Origin: Nesterenkonia ebinurensis
GTDB taxonomy: Bacteria > Actinomycetota > Actinomycetes > Actinomycetales > Micrococcaceae
DNA length: 64,000 nucleotides
NCBI RefSeq assembly: GCF_008711175.1
Contig: NZ_VWNF01000045.1
Span: 248,001 to 312,000 of the forward strand
Direction: 5' to 3'
Made by a program: the position numbers and the translations under genes. Shown here piece by piece: positions 26,679 to 35,168 of this stretch; positions within the stretch are counted from its first letter, which is position 1; each line of letters begins with the position of its first letter. The notes under the pieces are model-generated. The model saw only the letters and a list, made by a program, of their open reading frames with translations, did no database searches and was not told where the DNA came from.

Positions 26679-26689
26679 CCGAGCCTGGC

Positions 26690-26709
26690 AGCTCACGGCA
26701 GCGTGAGCT
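26690..26709 (-). terminator. Hairpin at the end of the fadA-fabG-maoC operon
   Basis: AGCTCACG-GCAG-CGTGAGCT is a perfect eight-pair stem with a four-base loop straddling the maoC stop codon. No U-run follows, so it may act with Rho or protect the mRNA end. Confidence 0.4.
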
Positions 26710-27592
26710 CTCCGGTGAAGTGCGGCCGCGCCTTCCGCGGGTTCCAGCCAGAGAACCGCTGGGTCTTCTCATCGATCTGCTCAGCGGCGAAGGCCACCTT
26801 GCCAGGAAGTGTCACCGGGGCAGAGAACTCGATGCTCCAACGGTGCCCGGCAGTCTCAGGCTCCCGGCCCTCCAACATCCGGGCTGCCGAATACATCCCG
26901 TGCACAATGGCCCGCTTCTGGCCCAGGGCCTTGGCGGTGATCCCGGTGAGGTGGATGGGGTTGTAGTCTCCGGAGACTGCCGCATATTCACGGCCGGCAT
27001 CGGCACCCAGCGTCCACAGTGCGGTCTTGGCCGGTGGGAGGAACTCCTCCCGGGGCGCGGGGGCGGCCGCAGGCTTCTCGAACAGGTAGGTGCCGCGGCC
27101 CAAGTACACCGAAGTGCTGGTGTAGAGCACCTCACCCTCGGCGGAGACCTCCACCACGATGTCCACCTGTGTACCACGCCGGTGGGCGGTGAGATTCTCC
27201 GCCCGGGCCAGGATCTGCAGTGGCTGCCCGGCGGTGACCGGCTTACGGTGGTGGACCTGGTTGGACAGGTGCACCATGCCCAGCAGCGGCAGCGGGAAGT
27301 TGCGTTGGGACATCAGGGCCATCTGCACCGGGAACCCGGCGATGTGCACCAGTACTGAGGGCAGCGAGGTGCGGTGCACGCCGTCGAAGGCCTCGCCGTG
27401 CACCAGCTGGCGGTAGGCCTCGGCCTGCTCCTGGGTGATTCCAGGGTGGTCAGCCAGCACCGGCTGCTTCGGCAGGGCTTTGAGACTGCCGGTGGTGGAG
27501 AGTTTGGACTTCACGGCGTCCAGTACGGCTTTGCGGTAGAGCCTGCCGAGCTCGGGCAATGGGATCCGGCGGGGTTCTGTCACGGTGATCAC
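26693..27592 (-). CDS. MaoC-like dehydratase
   Basis: A 299-residue double hot-dog protein expected to hydrate trans-2-enoyl-CoA (or ACP) to the 3-hydroxy form. The hydratase-2 motif is in the C-terminal half: SGDYNPIHLTGITAKALG followed by AIVHGMYSAARML, giving the Asp/His pair. The GTG start overlaps the stop of the upstream FabG4-type reductase by four bases (GTGA). The stop falls inside a hairpin. With the reductase and thiolase it forms a three-gene fatty-acyl operon. Confidence 0.88.
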   Translation of the reverse strand: MITVTEPRRIPLPELGRLYRKAVLDAVKSKLSTTGSLKALPKQPVLADHPGITQEQAEAYRQLVHGEAFDGVHRTSLPSVLVHIAGFPVQMALMSQRNFPLPLLGMVHLSNQVHHRKPVTAGQPLQILARAENLTAHRRGTQVDIVVEVSAEGEVLYTSTSVYLGRGTYLFEKPAAAPAPREEFLPPAKTALWTLGADAGREYAAVSGDYNPIHLTGITAKALGQKRAIVHGMYSAARMLEGREPETAGHRWSIEFSAPVTLPGKVAFAAEQIDEKTQRFSGWNPRKARPHFTGELTLP

Positions 27593-28956
27593 GCCCCCAC
27601 CAGGTTCTGCCCGCAGACCCGCAGGGTCAGCCCGGAGGTGCCGGCTGCGGCTGGGGAGACCAGATAGGCGATGGTCTCGGCTACATCCTCAGGGCGTCCG
27701 CCCTGGCTCAACGAGTTGAGCCTGCGGGCCACCTCGCGGGTGGCTACGGGCATTTTGGCGGTCATCTCGGTCTCGATGAACCCGGGGGCCACCGCGTTGA
27801 TGGTGCCGTGCCGGGCTGCAAGCTGCGCCGAGGCCGCAGAGACCATGCCGATGACCCCGGCCTTGGAGGCGGCGTAGTTGGTCTGACCGCGGTTGCCGGC
27901 GATCCCCGAGGTGGAGGCCAGGGAGACGATGCGTGGACCCACCGTACCCTCAGTACGGCTGAACAGCTCGGAGTCCAGGAAGGCGCGGTTCATCCGCAGT
28001 TGGGATTCTATGTTCACCGCGATCACTGAGTTCCAGCGACCGGGGTCCATATTGGCAAGCAGCTTGTCCCGGGTGATGCCGGCGTTGTGCACCACGATGT
28101 CCAGTCGGCCGTAGTGCTGCTCGGCGTGGGTGAGGATCTTCTGACCGGCCTCATCCTCGGTGATATCCACCTGCAGGGCGGTGCCGGCGACTTCATTGGC
28201 CACTGCCGCCAGCTGTTCCCCTGCTGGGGGAATGTCTACCAGAATGACTTGGGCGCCGTCGCGGTACAGGGTGCGGGCGATGGCGGCACCGATCCCGCGG
28301 GCGGCGCCGGTGACCACAGCCACCTGTCCCGAAAGCGGTGCGGTCCAGTCCTCGGGCAGAGCACCATTGACCGAGTCCACGGTGATGAACTGCCCGGAGA
28401 CGAAGGCCGAGCGCCCGGAGAGCAGAAAACGCAGAGCACCAGCCACTGAGGGTGCTGCAGTCGCTAAGTCCTCGTGCAGGATCAGCCCGTTGGCGGTGCC
28501 GCCGGCACGCATCTCATGCGCCAGGGAGCGGGTCAGGCCCTCGATCCCCTTCCGCGCGGCCCGAGCTGCCGGGTCTTCAGTGTGCGCGGGGTTACGGAAC
28601 ACGGTGATCACCCGGGCTGAGGGCTTGAGCTGTTTGAGCAGCCCGCCCAGTTCCAGCACAGTCTCGGAGAGCTCCGCCGGGGTGTGGGCGGAGTCGAACA
28701 CTGCCACCACTGCGGCCACCTTCTCCTTGGGCCCTACATGGCGGCGTACGTCAAGATCCCAGCCCAGCAGGTGCTCGGCGATCAGATCGGAGGCTTCAGT
28801 GGCGCCCAGCAGCACCACCGGTCCCTCAATCAGCGGACCGGAGGGACTGTAGCGGCGCAGCTTGGCCGGCTGGGGCAGGCCCAGTGCTTTGGTGATCCTG
28901 CGGCCGAACCCGGTGTTGGCGAAATGGGTGTAGGAGTCCTTAGCCACTGGCCTCAC
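27589..28956 (-). CDS. High-molecular-weight 3-oxoacyl reductase, FabG4 type
   Basis: A 455-residue SDR-family reductase. The C-terminal half is a complete short-chain dehydrogenase: VVTGAARGIGAAIART, NAGITRDKLLANM, and catalytic YAASKAG with the upstream Ser in VSLASTSG. The N-terminal 200 residues are a degenerate flavodoxin/Rossmann-like domain (VVLLGATEASDLIAEHLLG), the hallmark of the HMwFabG (FabG4) group in actinobacteria. It interconverts 3-oxoacyl and 3-hydroxyacyl thioesters, probably CoA-linked and NADH-preferring by family likeness. GTGA overlaps join it to the thiolase upstream and to maoC downstream. Confidence 0.9.
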   Translation of the reverse strand: MRPVAKDSYTHFANTGFGRRITKALGLPQPAKLRRYSPSGPLIEGPVVLLGATEASDLIAEHLLGWDLDVRRHVGPKEKVAAVVAVFDSAHTPAELSETVLELGGLLKQLKPSARVITVFRNPAHTEDPAARAARKGIEGLTRSLAHEMRAGGTANGLILHEDLATAAPSVAGALRFLLSGRSAFVSGQFITVDSVNGALPEDWTAPLSGQVAVVTGAARGIGAAIARTLYRDGAQVILVDIPPAGEQLAAVANEVAGTALQVDITEDEAGQKILTHAEQHYGRLDIVVHNAGITRDKLLANMDPGRWNSVIAVNIESQLRMNRAFLDSELFSRTEGTVGPRIVSLASTSGIAGNRGQTNYAASKAGVIGMVSAASAQLAARHGTINAVAPGFIETEMTAKMPVATREVARRLNSLSQGGRPEDVAETIAYLVSPAAAGTSGLTLRVCGQNLVGA

Positions 28957-30242
28957 CGTCCTTCGATGATCGCGGTGATGCCTTGTCCGCCGGCTGCGCA
29001 GACCGAGATGAAGCCGAGTTTTCCGGGCTTGCCGTGCAGCAGCTTGGCCAGGGTGGCCACGATCCGCCCGCCGGTGGCGGCGAAGGGGTGACCAGCGGCC
29101 AGTGAGGAGCCGGTCACGTTGAGCTTGGACCTATCGATGCTGCCCAGTGGAGCATCCAGGCCCAGCTTTCCTCGGCAGAACTCCTCGGACTCCCAGGCCT
29201 TGATCTGGGCCAGCACCGTGGAGGCGAAGGCCTCGTGGATCTCGAAGTATTCGAAGTCCGCGAAGCTGAGGTTATTGCGCTTCAGCAGCCGGGCGGCCGC
29301 GTAGGCCGGGGCCATCAGCAGCCCCTCGGCCCCGCCCACAAAGTCCACTGCGCCCTGCTCATAGTCCACAAAGTTCGCCAGCTTGGGCAGGTCATGCTCA
29401 TCGGCCCACTCCTCGGTTCCCAGCAGCACCGCAGAGGCGCCGTCGGTCAGCGGGGTGGAGTTGGCCGCGGTCAGTGTGGCCTCCTCCCCTAAGTCCTTGC
29501 CGAAGACCGGGGAGAGCTTGGCCAGCTTCTCCACAGTGGAGTCACCGCGCATATTATTGTCCTTGGTCAGGCCCTTGAACGGGGTGACCAGATCGTCGAA
29601 GAAGCCTTCCTCATAGGCGGCGGCCAAGTTGCGGTGGCTGGCCACCGCCAGCTCGTCCTGCTCCCGGCGGGTGATCCCCCACTGGTGAGCGGTGATCGCC
29701 ATATGCTCACCCATCGACAGTCCGGTGCGCGGCTCCCCGGTGCCGGGGGCCTGCGGAGCCAGGTGGCCGGGACGAATCTTGGCCAGGGCCTTCAGCCGGG
29801 CACCTAGACTCCTGGCCCGGTTGGCCTCCATGAGGATGCCGCGCAGCTCGTCGGTGACCACGATCGGGGCATCGGAGATGGAGTCCACTCCGCCGCCGAT
29901 GGCCGAGTCGATCTGGCCCAGCCTGATCTTATTGGCCAGTGAGCCGATGGCCTCAGTGCCGGTGGCGCAGGCCATCTGCACATCGTAGGCCGGGGTCTTT
30001 GGGTCCAACGGGGTGCCCAGCACCGATTCGCGGGCTAAGTTGAAGTTCTTGGAGTGCTTGAGCACCGCACCGGCGGCCACTGCGCCCAGTTGCTGGCCCT
30101 GCAGCCCGTAGCGGGCCACCAGGCCGTTCAGCGCAGAGGTGAGCATGTCCTGGTTGGAGGACTTCGCATAGGCGCTGTGGGCACGGGCGAAGGGGATCCG
30201 GTTGCCGCCGATGATCACGGCGTCGCGCACTTTTTCTGCCAT
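28953..30242 (-). CDS. Acetyl-CoA C-acyltransferase (FadI-type thiolase)
   Basis: A 429-residue thiolase that cleaves 3-ketoacyl-CoA. The acyl-accepting cysteine is in VQMACATGTEAIG, the catalytic histidine in AAGHPFAATGGRI, and the second cysteine in ISVCAAGGQGITAI. The ATG at 30242 has GAAGGAGA with ideal spacing. A minus-strand -10 (TAAGAT, 30282-30287) gives a leader of about 33 bases and overlaps the shared operator. It leads the thiolase-reductase-MaoC operon and is divergent from the acyl-CoA oxidase gene. Confidence 0.93.
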   Translation of the reverse strand: MAEKVRDAVIIGGNRIPFARAHSAYAKSSNQDMLTSALNGLVARYGLQGQQLGAVAAGAVLKHSKNFNLARESVLGTPLDPKTPAYDVQMACATGTEAIGSLANKIRLGQIDSAIGGGVDSISDAPIVVTDELRGILMEANRARSLGARLKALAKIRPGHLAPQAPGTGEPRTGLSMGEHMAITAHQWGITRREQDELAVASHRNLAAAYEEGFFDDLVTPFKGLTKDNNMRGDSTVEKLAKLSPVFGKDLGEEATLTAANSTPLTDGASAVLLGTEEWADEHDLPKLANFVDYEQGAVDFVGGAEGLLMAPAYAAARLLKRNNLSFADFEYFEIHEAFASTVLAQIKAWESEEFCRGKLGLDAPLGSIDRSKLNVTGSSLAAGHPFAATGGRIVATLAKLLHGKPGKLGFISVCAAGGQGITAIIEGR

Positions 30243-30270
30243 GGGGTGTCTCCTTCAGACTTGGCTTTAT

Positions 30271-30282
30271 TACTCGTCAGTA
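30271..30282. promoter_or_regulatory. Candidate fad operator between divergent fad genes
   Basis: TACTCGTCAGTA has inverted TACT/AGTA arms. On the plus strand it lies in the spacer before a TAGACT -10 (30286-30291), and on the minus strand it covers the likely start of the thiolase transcript (TAAGAT at 30282-30287). A near copy lies upstream of fadB. Confidence 0.55.
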
Positions 30283-30285
30283 TCT

Positions 30286-30291
30286 TAGACT
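30286..30291 (+). promoter_or_regulatory. -10 TAGACT of acyl-CoA oxidase gene
   Basis: Forty-nine bases upstream of the ATG at 30341, with TTGGCT at 30261-30266 as possible -35. The operator sits between the two boxes. Confidence 0.5.
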
Positions 30292-30340
30292 ACTTGTGTT
30301 GACCATCACTGTCAGCCTCACAGTCTTTAAGGAGCACCCT

Positions 30341-32422
30341 ATGGGAGAGTACGACGACGCCGCCACCGGACCCATCAGCACCGCCTCAGTAGACACCGCT
30401 CACCTGGAGGAGATCCTGCTGGGCCGCTGGGCGCAGACCAAGCGGACCGCCCGCGAGCTGCTGAAGGACCCGCAGTTCCACAAGGCGGAGAACCTCACCA
30501 AGGAAGACCACCGGGAGCGCACACTCAAGCAGTCCCACGCCCTGGTGGAGGCCAATGCCGTGCACCGGGCCTTCCCCGAGGAGTTCGGCGGCGAGGCCGA
30601 CCACGGGGCCAATATCGCCGCTTTCGAGGAGCTGGTCACCGCTGACCCTTCCCTGCAGATCAAATCCGGGGTGCAGTGGGGGCTCTTCGGGGCTGCGGTG
30701 ATGCACCTGGGATCCCATGAGCACCAGAAGAAGTGGCTGCCGTCGATCATGGACCTCTCCGTGCCGGGCGCCTACGCCATGACCGAGATCGGCCACGGCT
30801 CCGATGTGGCCTCCATCGGCACTACCGCCACCTACGACGACGCCACTGACGAGTTCATCATCCACACCCCCTTAGACGCTGCCGTGAAGCGGTTCCTGGG
30901 CAATGCTGCCCTGCACGCCACCGCAGCAGTGGTCTTCGCCCAGCTGATCACCAAAGGTGTCAACCACGGGGTGCACTGTTTCTATATGGAGATCCGGGAT
31001 CCCGACGGCAATCCGCTGCCCGGGATCACCATTGAGGACGACGGCCATAAGGGCGGACTCAACGGTGTGGACAACGGCCGGATCCGGTTCCAGGAGGTGC
31101 GCATCCCGCGCACCAACCTGCTCAACCGCTACGGGGATGTGGCCGAGGGCGGGGAGTACAGCTCCCCCATCGAATCCCCCGGGCGGCGGTTCTTCACCAT
31201 GCTGGGCACCCTGGTCCAGGGCCGGGTCTCGCTGACCGGGGCTGCGGTGGCGGCCGCCAAACTGGGCCTGATCGGGGCGATCACCTACGGCAACCAACGC
31301 CGCCAGTTCAACGCCACCTCCACCACGGAGGAGGAGGTGCTGCTGGACTATCAGCTGCACCAGCGCCGGCTGATCCCCCGCCTGGCCAAGACGGTGGCGC
31401 TGGGCTTCGCCCATGACAAGCTGCTGGCCAAGCTGGACGATGTCTTCTCCGGCAAGGATGACTCCGATGAGAACCGCCAGGAACTGGAGACTCTTGCTGC
31501 CACCATCAAGCCGGTGGCCACCTGGCACGCCCTGGACACCCTGCAGGAGGCCCGGGAGGCCTGCGGCGGGGCCGGGTTCATCTCAGAGAACCGGTTCACC
31601 TCGCTGCGTGCAGATCTGGACATCTATGTCACCTTTGAGGGCGATAACAATGTGCTGCTGCAGCTGGTGGCCAAACGGCTGCTGGCCGACTATGCCGCCG
31701 AGTTCAAGAACGCCGATGTGGGGGCCCTGGCCAGCTATGTGGCCAACCAGGCCGGTGACACCGTGATGCACCGGTTCGGCCTGCGCAAAGCTCTGCAGGG
31801 GGTCCAGGACACCGGGGACGAACGGCGCAGCGCCAACTGGTTCAAACAGTCCGAGGTGCAGCGGGAGCTGCTGGCCGGCCGGGTGCGCCAGATGGTGGCC
31901 GATGCCGCCGGGGAGCTGCGCCATGTGGCCAAGCTGCCCGCCGAGAAGCAGGCCACCGTCTTCAACGAGCACCAGTACCAGATCATCAGTGCCGCCAAGG
32001 CCCATGCCGACCTGCTGCTCTGGGAGGCCTTCACCGAGGGCCTGGAACAGGTGGAGCACCCGGGCACCCGCCAGGTGATGACCTGGCTGAGGGACATCTA
32101 CGCGCTGAGCCGGATCGAGGAGACCCTGGACTGGTACCTGATCAACGGCCGGATCTCCACCCAGCGGGCCCGGACGCTGACCCCCTACATCAACCGGCTG
32201 GTCGCCCGGGTCCGTCCGCATGCCCAGGATGTGGTGGACAGCTTCGGCTATGCGCCTGAGCATGTGCGCATGGAGGTGGCCTCCAGGGCGGAGCAGTCCC
32301 GCCAGGAGGCGGCCAATGAGTACTACCGGAAGCTGCGGGCCTCCGCAGACGCCCCGGTGGAGGAGAAGACCCTCCTGGACCGGAAACGGGCCGAGGAGCG
32401 GGCCGCCCGCAAGAAGTCCTAA
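30341..32422 (+). CDS. Acyl-CoA dehydrogenase/oxidase (ACOX-like)
   Basis: A 693-residue flavoprotein for the first step of beta-oxidation. It is longer than ordinary acyl-CoA dehydrogenases (about 380-400) and follows the acyl-CoA oxidase layout: AYAMTEIGHGSDVASIGTTATYD at the flavin site, PGRRFFTMLGTLVQGRVSL, EACGGAGFISENRF, and the catalytic-base segment YVTFEGDNNVLLQLVAK, then a long helical C-terminal domain. Electrons may therefore go to oxygen rather than to ETF, but this cannot be decided from sequence alone. The ATG at 30341 has AAGGAG six bases upstream, so the earlier in-frame start at 30296 was rejected. It is divergent from the thiolase operon with a shared operator. Confidence 0.9.
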   Translation: MGEYDDAATGPISTASVDTAHLEEILLGRWAQTKRTARELLKDPQFHKAENLTKEDHRERTLKQSHALVEANAVHRAFPEEFGGEADHGANIAAFEELVTADPSLQIKSGVQWGLFGAAVMHLGSHEHQKKWLPSIMDLSVPGAYAMTEIGHGSDVASIGTTATYDDATDEFIIHTPLDAAVKRFLGNAALHATAAVVFAQLITKGVNHGVHCFYMEIRDPDGNPLPGITIEDDGHKGGLNGVDNGRIRFQEVRIPRTNLLNRYGDVAEGGEYSSPIESPGRRFFTMLGTLVQGRVSLTGAAVAAAKLGLIGAITYGNQRRQFNATSTTEEEVLLDYQLHQRRLIPRLAKTVALGFAHDKLLAKLDDVFSGKDDSDENRQELETLAATIKPVATWHALDTLQEAREACGGAGFISENRFTSLRADLDIYVTFEGDNNVLLQLVAKRLLADYAAEFKNADVGALASYVANQAGDTVMHRFGLRKALQGVQDTGDERRSANWFKQSEVQRELLAGRVRQMVADAAGELRHVAKLPAEKQATVFNEHQYQIISAAKAHADLLLWEAFTEGLEQVEHPGTRQVMTWLRDIYALSRIEETLDWYLINGRISTQRARTLTPYINRLVARVRPHAQDVVDSFGYAPEHVRMEVASRAEQSRQEAANEYYRKLRASADAPVEEKTLLDRKRAEERAARKKS

Positions 32423-32463
32423 TACACCGCGGGCTCACCAGCCTCACCCCACCTCCCGGGATT

Positions 32464-32527
32464 TGGTGTGTTGAAATCCTAAAAATGCCTGGTTACCTGA
32501 CGCCATTCAGAGGAATTCAGCACACCA
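32464..32527. repeat. Long-loop inverted repeat between convergent genes
   Basis: TGGTGTGTTGAA (32464-32475) and TTCAGCACACCA (32516-32527) are inverted copies with one mismatch, separated by 40 bases. They fill most of the 110-base gap between the acyl-CoA oxidase and pepN stop codons. It may be a bidirectional terminator or a relic of a small inserted element. Confidence 0.6.
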
Positions 32528-32532
32528 GATGT

Positions 32533-35130
32533 TCAACGAGCGGCGGCCTGGACGCGCAGGGCGCGCAGCAGGTGGTCCTGCTCCTCAAGGATCAGCCGGC
32601 GCAAGGCGGCCGGGGCCTCCGGGTGCTCGGCCAGCCACTGCTCAGTGCGCTCGGCGGCCGACTGTGACGGCTCCGGGAACAGGCCCTGCACCACACGAGT
32701 GGCCTGGCCCTGGGTCATCCGCTCCCATACATCGGTGAGCGCCGCAAAGTAGGCTTGGGTGTACTGCCCGGTCAGGCCGGTGGGATCGGCGTTGAATCCA
32801 TCGATAGTGGCGGTCAGGTGGTCGTTGGAGAGCTCCATGCCCTCAGCATCATGCCCGGCCAGCGCCTGCTGGAAGGCTGCTGCCTTGACGGCCGGGTCAG
32901 GCCGGGAGGCCAGGGCCAACCGGTGGGCAATCATCCCCCGAGCGGTGGTGCGGCGACTGATCTCAGCCTCCAGATCCGCAGCGCTGGTCTTCCGGTGGGC
33001 GGCCAGCGCCTGCAGGAACAGCCAGCGTAGCTCCTCATCGGTCTCCGATTCCAGGCGATCGGCCAAAAAGTCCAGCTGGCTGCCGTGTCTGCGGGAGAGC
33101 AATGCGAGCACCCGAGTAGCAGCAAGGGACGCATCGGCTTTGGGCGCGGAATCAATGAACGCTGCTAGTCCAGCAGCCAACTGAGCCTCCAGCTCCTCGC
33201 GCCGCCCTGCCGGGGTATAGAGCTCACAGGCCTGGTTAGCCTGACGCAGCAGGGACTGGACCACCGCGACCTCGGGGATCTGCAGGCCCAGCCGCAGCAC
33301 CGCCTCGACGAACCGGGCTGCCGGCAGCTGTGCGTCGCGGACCATGGACCACAGCGCCGCCCAGACGGTGGCCCGGGCCAGCGGGTCGCCCACCGGATAG
33401 GTCAAGGCCGCCTCTACGGACTCGGGGTCCAGCACCAGCTTGGCGTAGGTGAGGTCCTCGTCGTTGGGCAGGATCAGCCGAGGTGTCCCGGCCTGGGGGA
33501 GCTGCAGCCCCGGCACCGAGGTGAGCCCCTCCGGGGCCTCCGGGTCCAGCTCGGCGGGAACCGACTGAGCCCGGCTCAGGGTACCGGTGCCGTCCAGGGT
33601 GAACAGACCCACCTTGATCACATGTGGCCGGGCGATGGGCTGGCCGGTGGTGGGGTCAGTGCCGGTCTGGCGCACACTGATGGTGCCGGCGTCGTCGTGA
33701 ACTGTTTCCAGCACCGGGATGCCCGCGGTCTGCAGCCAAGCGGCGGACCAGGCGCGCATGTTCTTGCCGGTGGCCTCCTGAAGCACGCCCAGGAAGTCCT
33801 CCAGGGTGGCGTTGCCGAAGGCGAAGCGTTGAAAATAGGTCCGGGCGGCCGCTCGGAACGCCTCGGCACCAGCATAGGCGGCCAACTGCTTGAGCACGCT
33901 GGCCCCCTTGGCGTAGGTGATCCCGTCGAAGTTCTGATCGGCGGCCTCCAGGTCAGGGATATCGGCCACGATCGGATGCGTGGTGGGCAGCTGGTCCTGC
34001 ACATAGGCCCAGCCCTTGCGGGAGTTGGCGAAGGCCACCCAGGCGGTAGTGAACTCCGTGGCGGAGTCCACCCCGTAGGTGCCCATATAGTCGGCGAAGG
34101 ACTCCTTGAGCCAGAGATCGTCCCACCAGTGCATGGTCACCAGATCGCCGAACCACATATGGGCCATCTCGTGCAGAATGGTGTTGGCCCGGGTTTCGTG
34201 CTGGGCCTCGGTGGCCCCGGTGTCGAACACATAGCGTTCCGTGAAGGTCACCAGCCCGGGGTTCTCCATCGCACCCAGGTTGTACTCGGGGACGAACACC
34301 TGATCGTATTTCCCGTTACCGCCGGCCCCGCGTCCCCAGGGATAGGGGTAGCCGAACTCGGCGTGGAAGAAGTCCAGGCCCTGTTGGGTGATCCGGAACA
34401 GCTCCGCAGCGTCCAGATGCTCGGCCAGCGAGGCCCGGCACAGCAGTGCCAGGTCAATGCTGAACTCATCACCGCCGGGTACACCGCCGCGCCAGGTGTC
34501 CTCCACCAGATGGTAGGGCCCAGCCAGCAGGGCGGTGATATAAGAGCTCATCACCTCAGTCTCAGCGAACTCCACCCGTACGACGCCGCTGGCCACCTCA
34601 GTCCGAGAGATCTCAGCTCCATTGGAGCGCAGCTGCCAGTCCGCCGGACCGGTGATGGAGAACTGGAACCGGGCTTTGAGGTCGGGCTGGTCGAAGACGG
34701 GGAACACCCGCCGACAGTCAGCAGGCTCGTACTGGGTGTAGAGATAGACAGCCCCGTCGCTGGGGTCGGTGAACCGGTGCAGCCCCTCCCCTGATCGGGA
34801 GAATGCGGAGTCCGAGCTGATCTCCACGATGTTCTGGCCCTCGACCAGTCCGGGAAGCGGGATCCGGGCGCCGTTGAACTCGGCGTCGTTGTGCTCTGTG
34901 CCGTTGATGCGCACTGACCTGACCGAAACACCCGCGTAATCCAGGAATGGCACACTTCCGTCACTGGCCGCCGAGCTGAAGGATAACTCCACACGGGTCT
35001 GGACCGGATAGGTGGTGGCACCTTCCTCGGCGGCCGATGAGAGATCCACATGGACCTGGTAGGAGGAGACGCTGATGCTCCAGGAGCGGGAAGCCGCCTC
35101 ATCCCTGGTGAGGTTCAATTTTTCTGACAT
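32533..35130 (-). CDS. pepN: Aminopeptidase N (M1 family)
   Basis: A zinc metallopeptidase of about 865 residues that removes N-terminal amino acids from peptides in the cytoplasm. The substrate loop is [12 protein letters not shown], and the zinc motif is [24 protein letters not shown]-like (here ending [10 protein letters not shown]), giving HExxH plus the distal glutamate. The long helical C-terminal domain follows. The ATG at 35130 is preferred over a TTG at 35142; neither has a clear Shine-Dalgarno sequence. A TACTGT hexamer at 35158-35163 may be the -10. It is divergent, by 38 bases, from the ATP-grasp operon. Confidence 0.94.
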   Translation of the reverse strand: [865 protein letters not shown]

Positions 35131-35168
35131 AGTGGTATTCAAACAGACCCGGACAGAACAGTAGGAAT

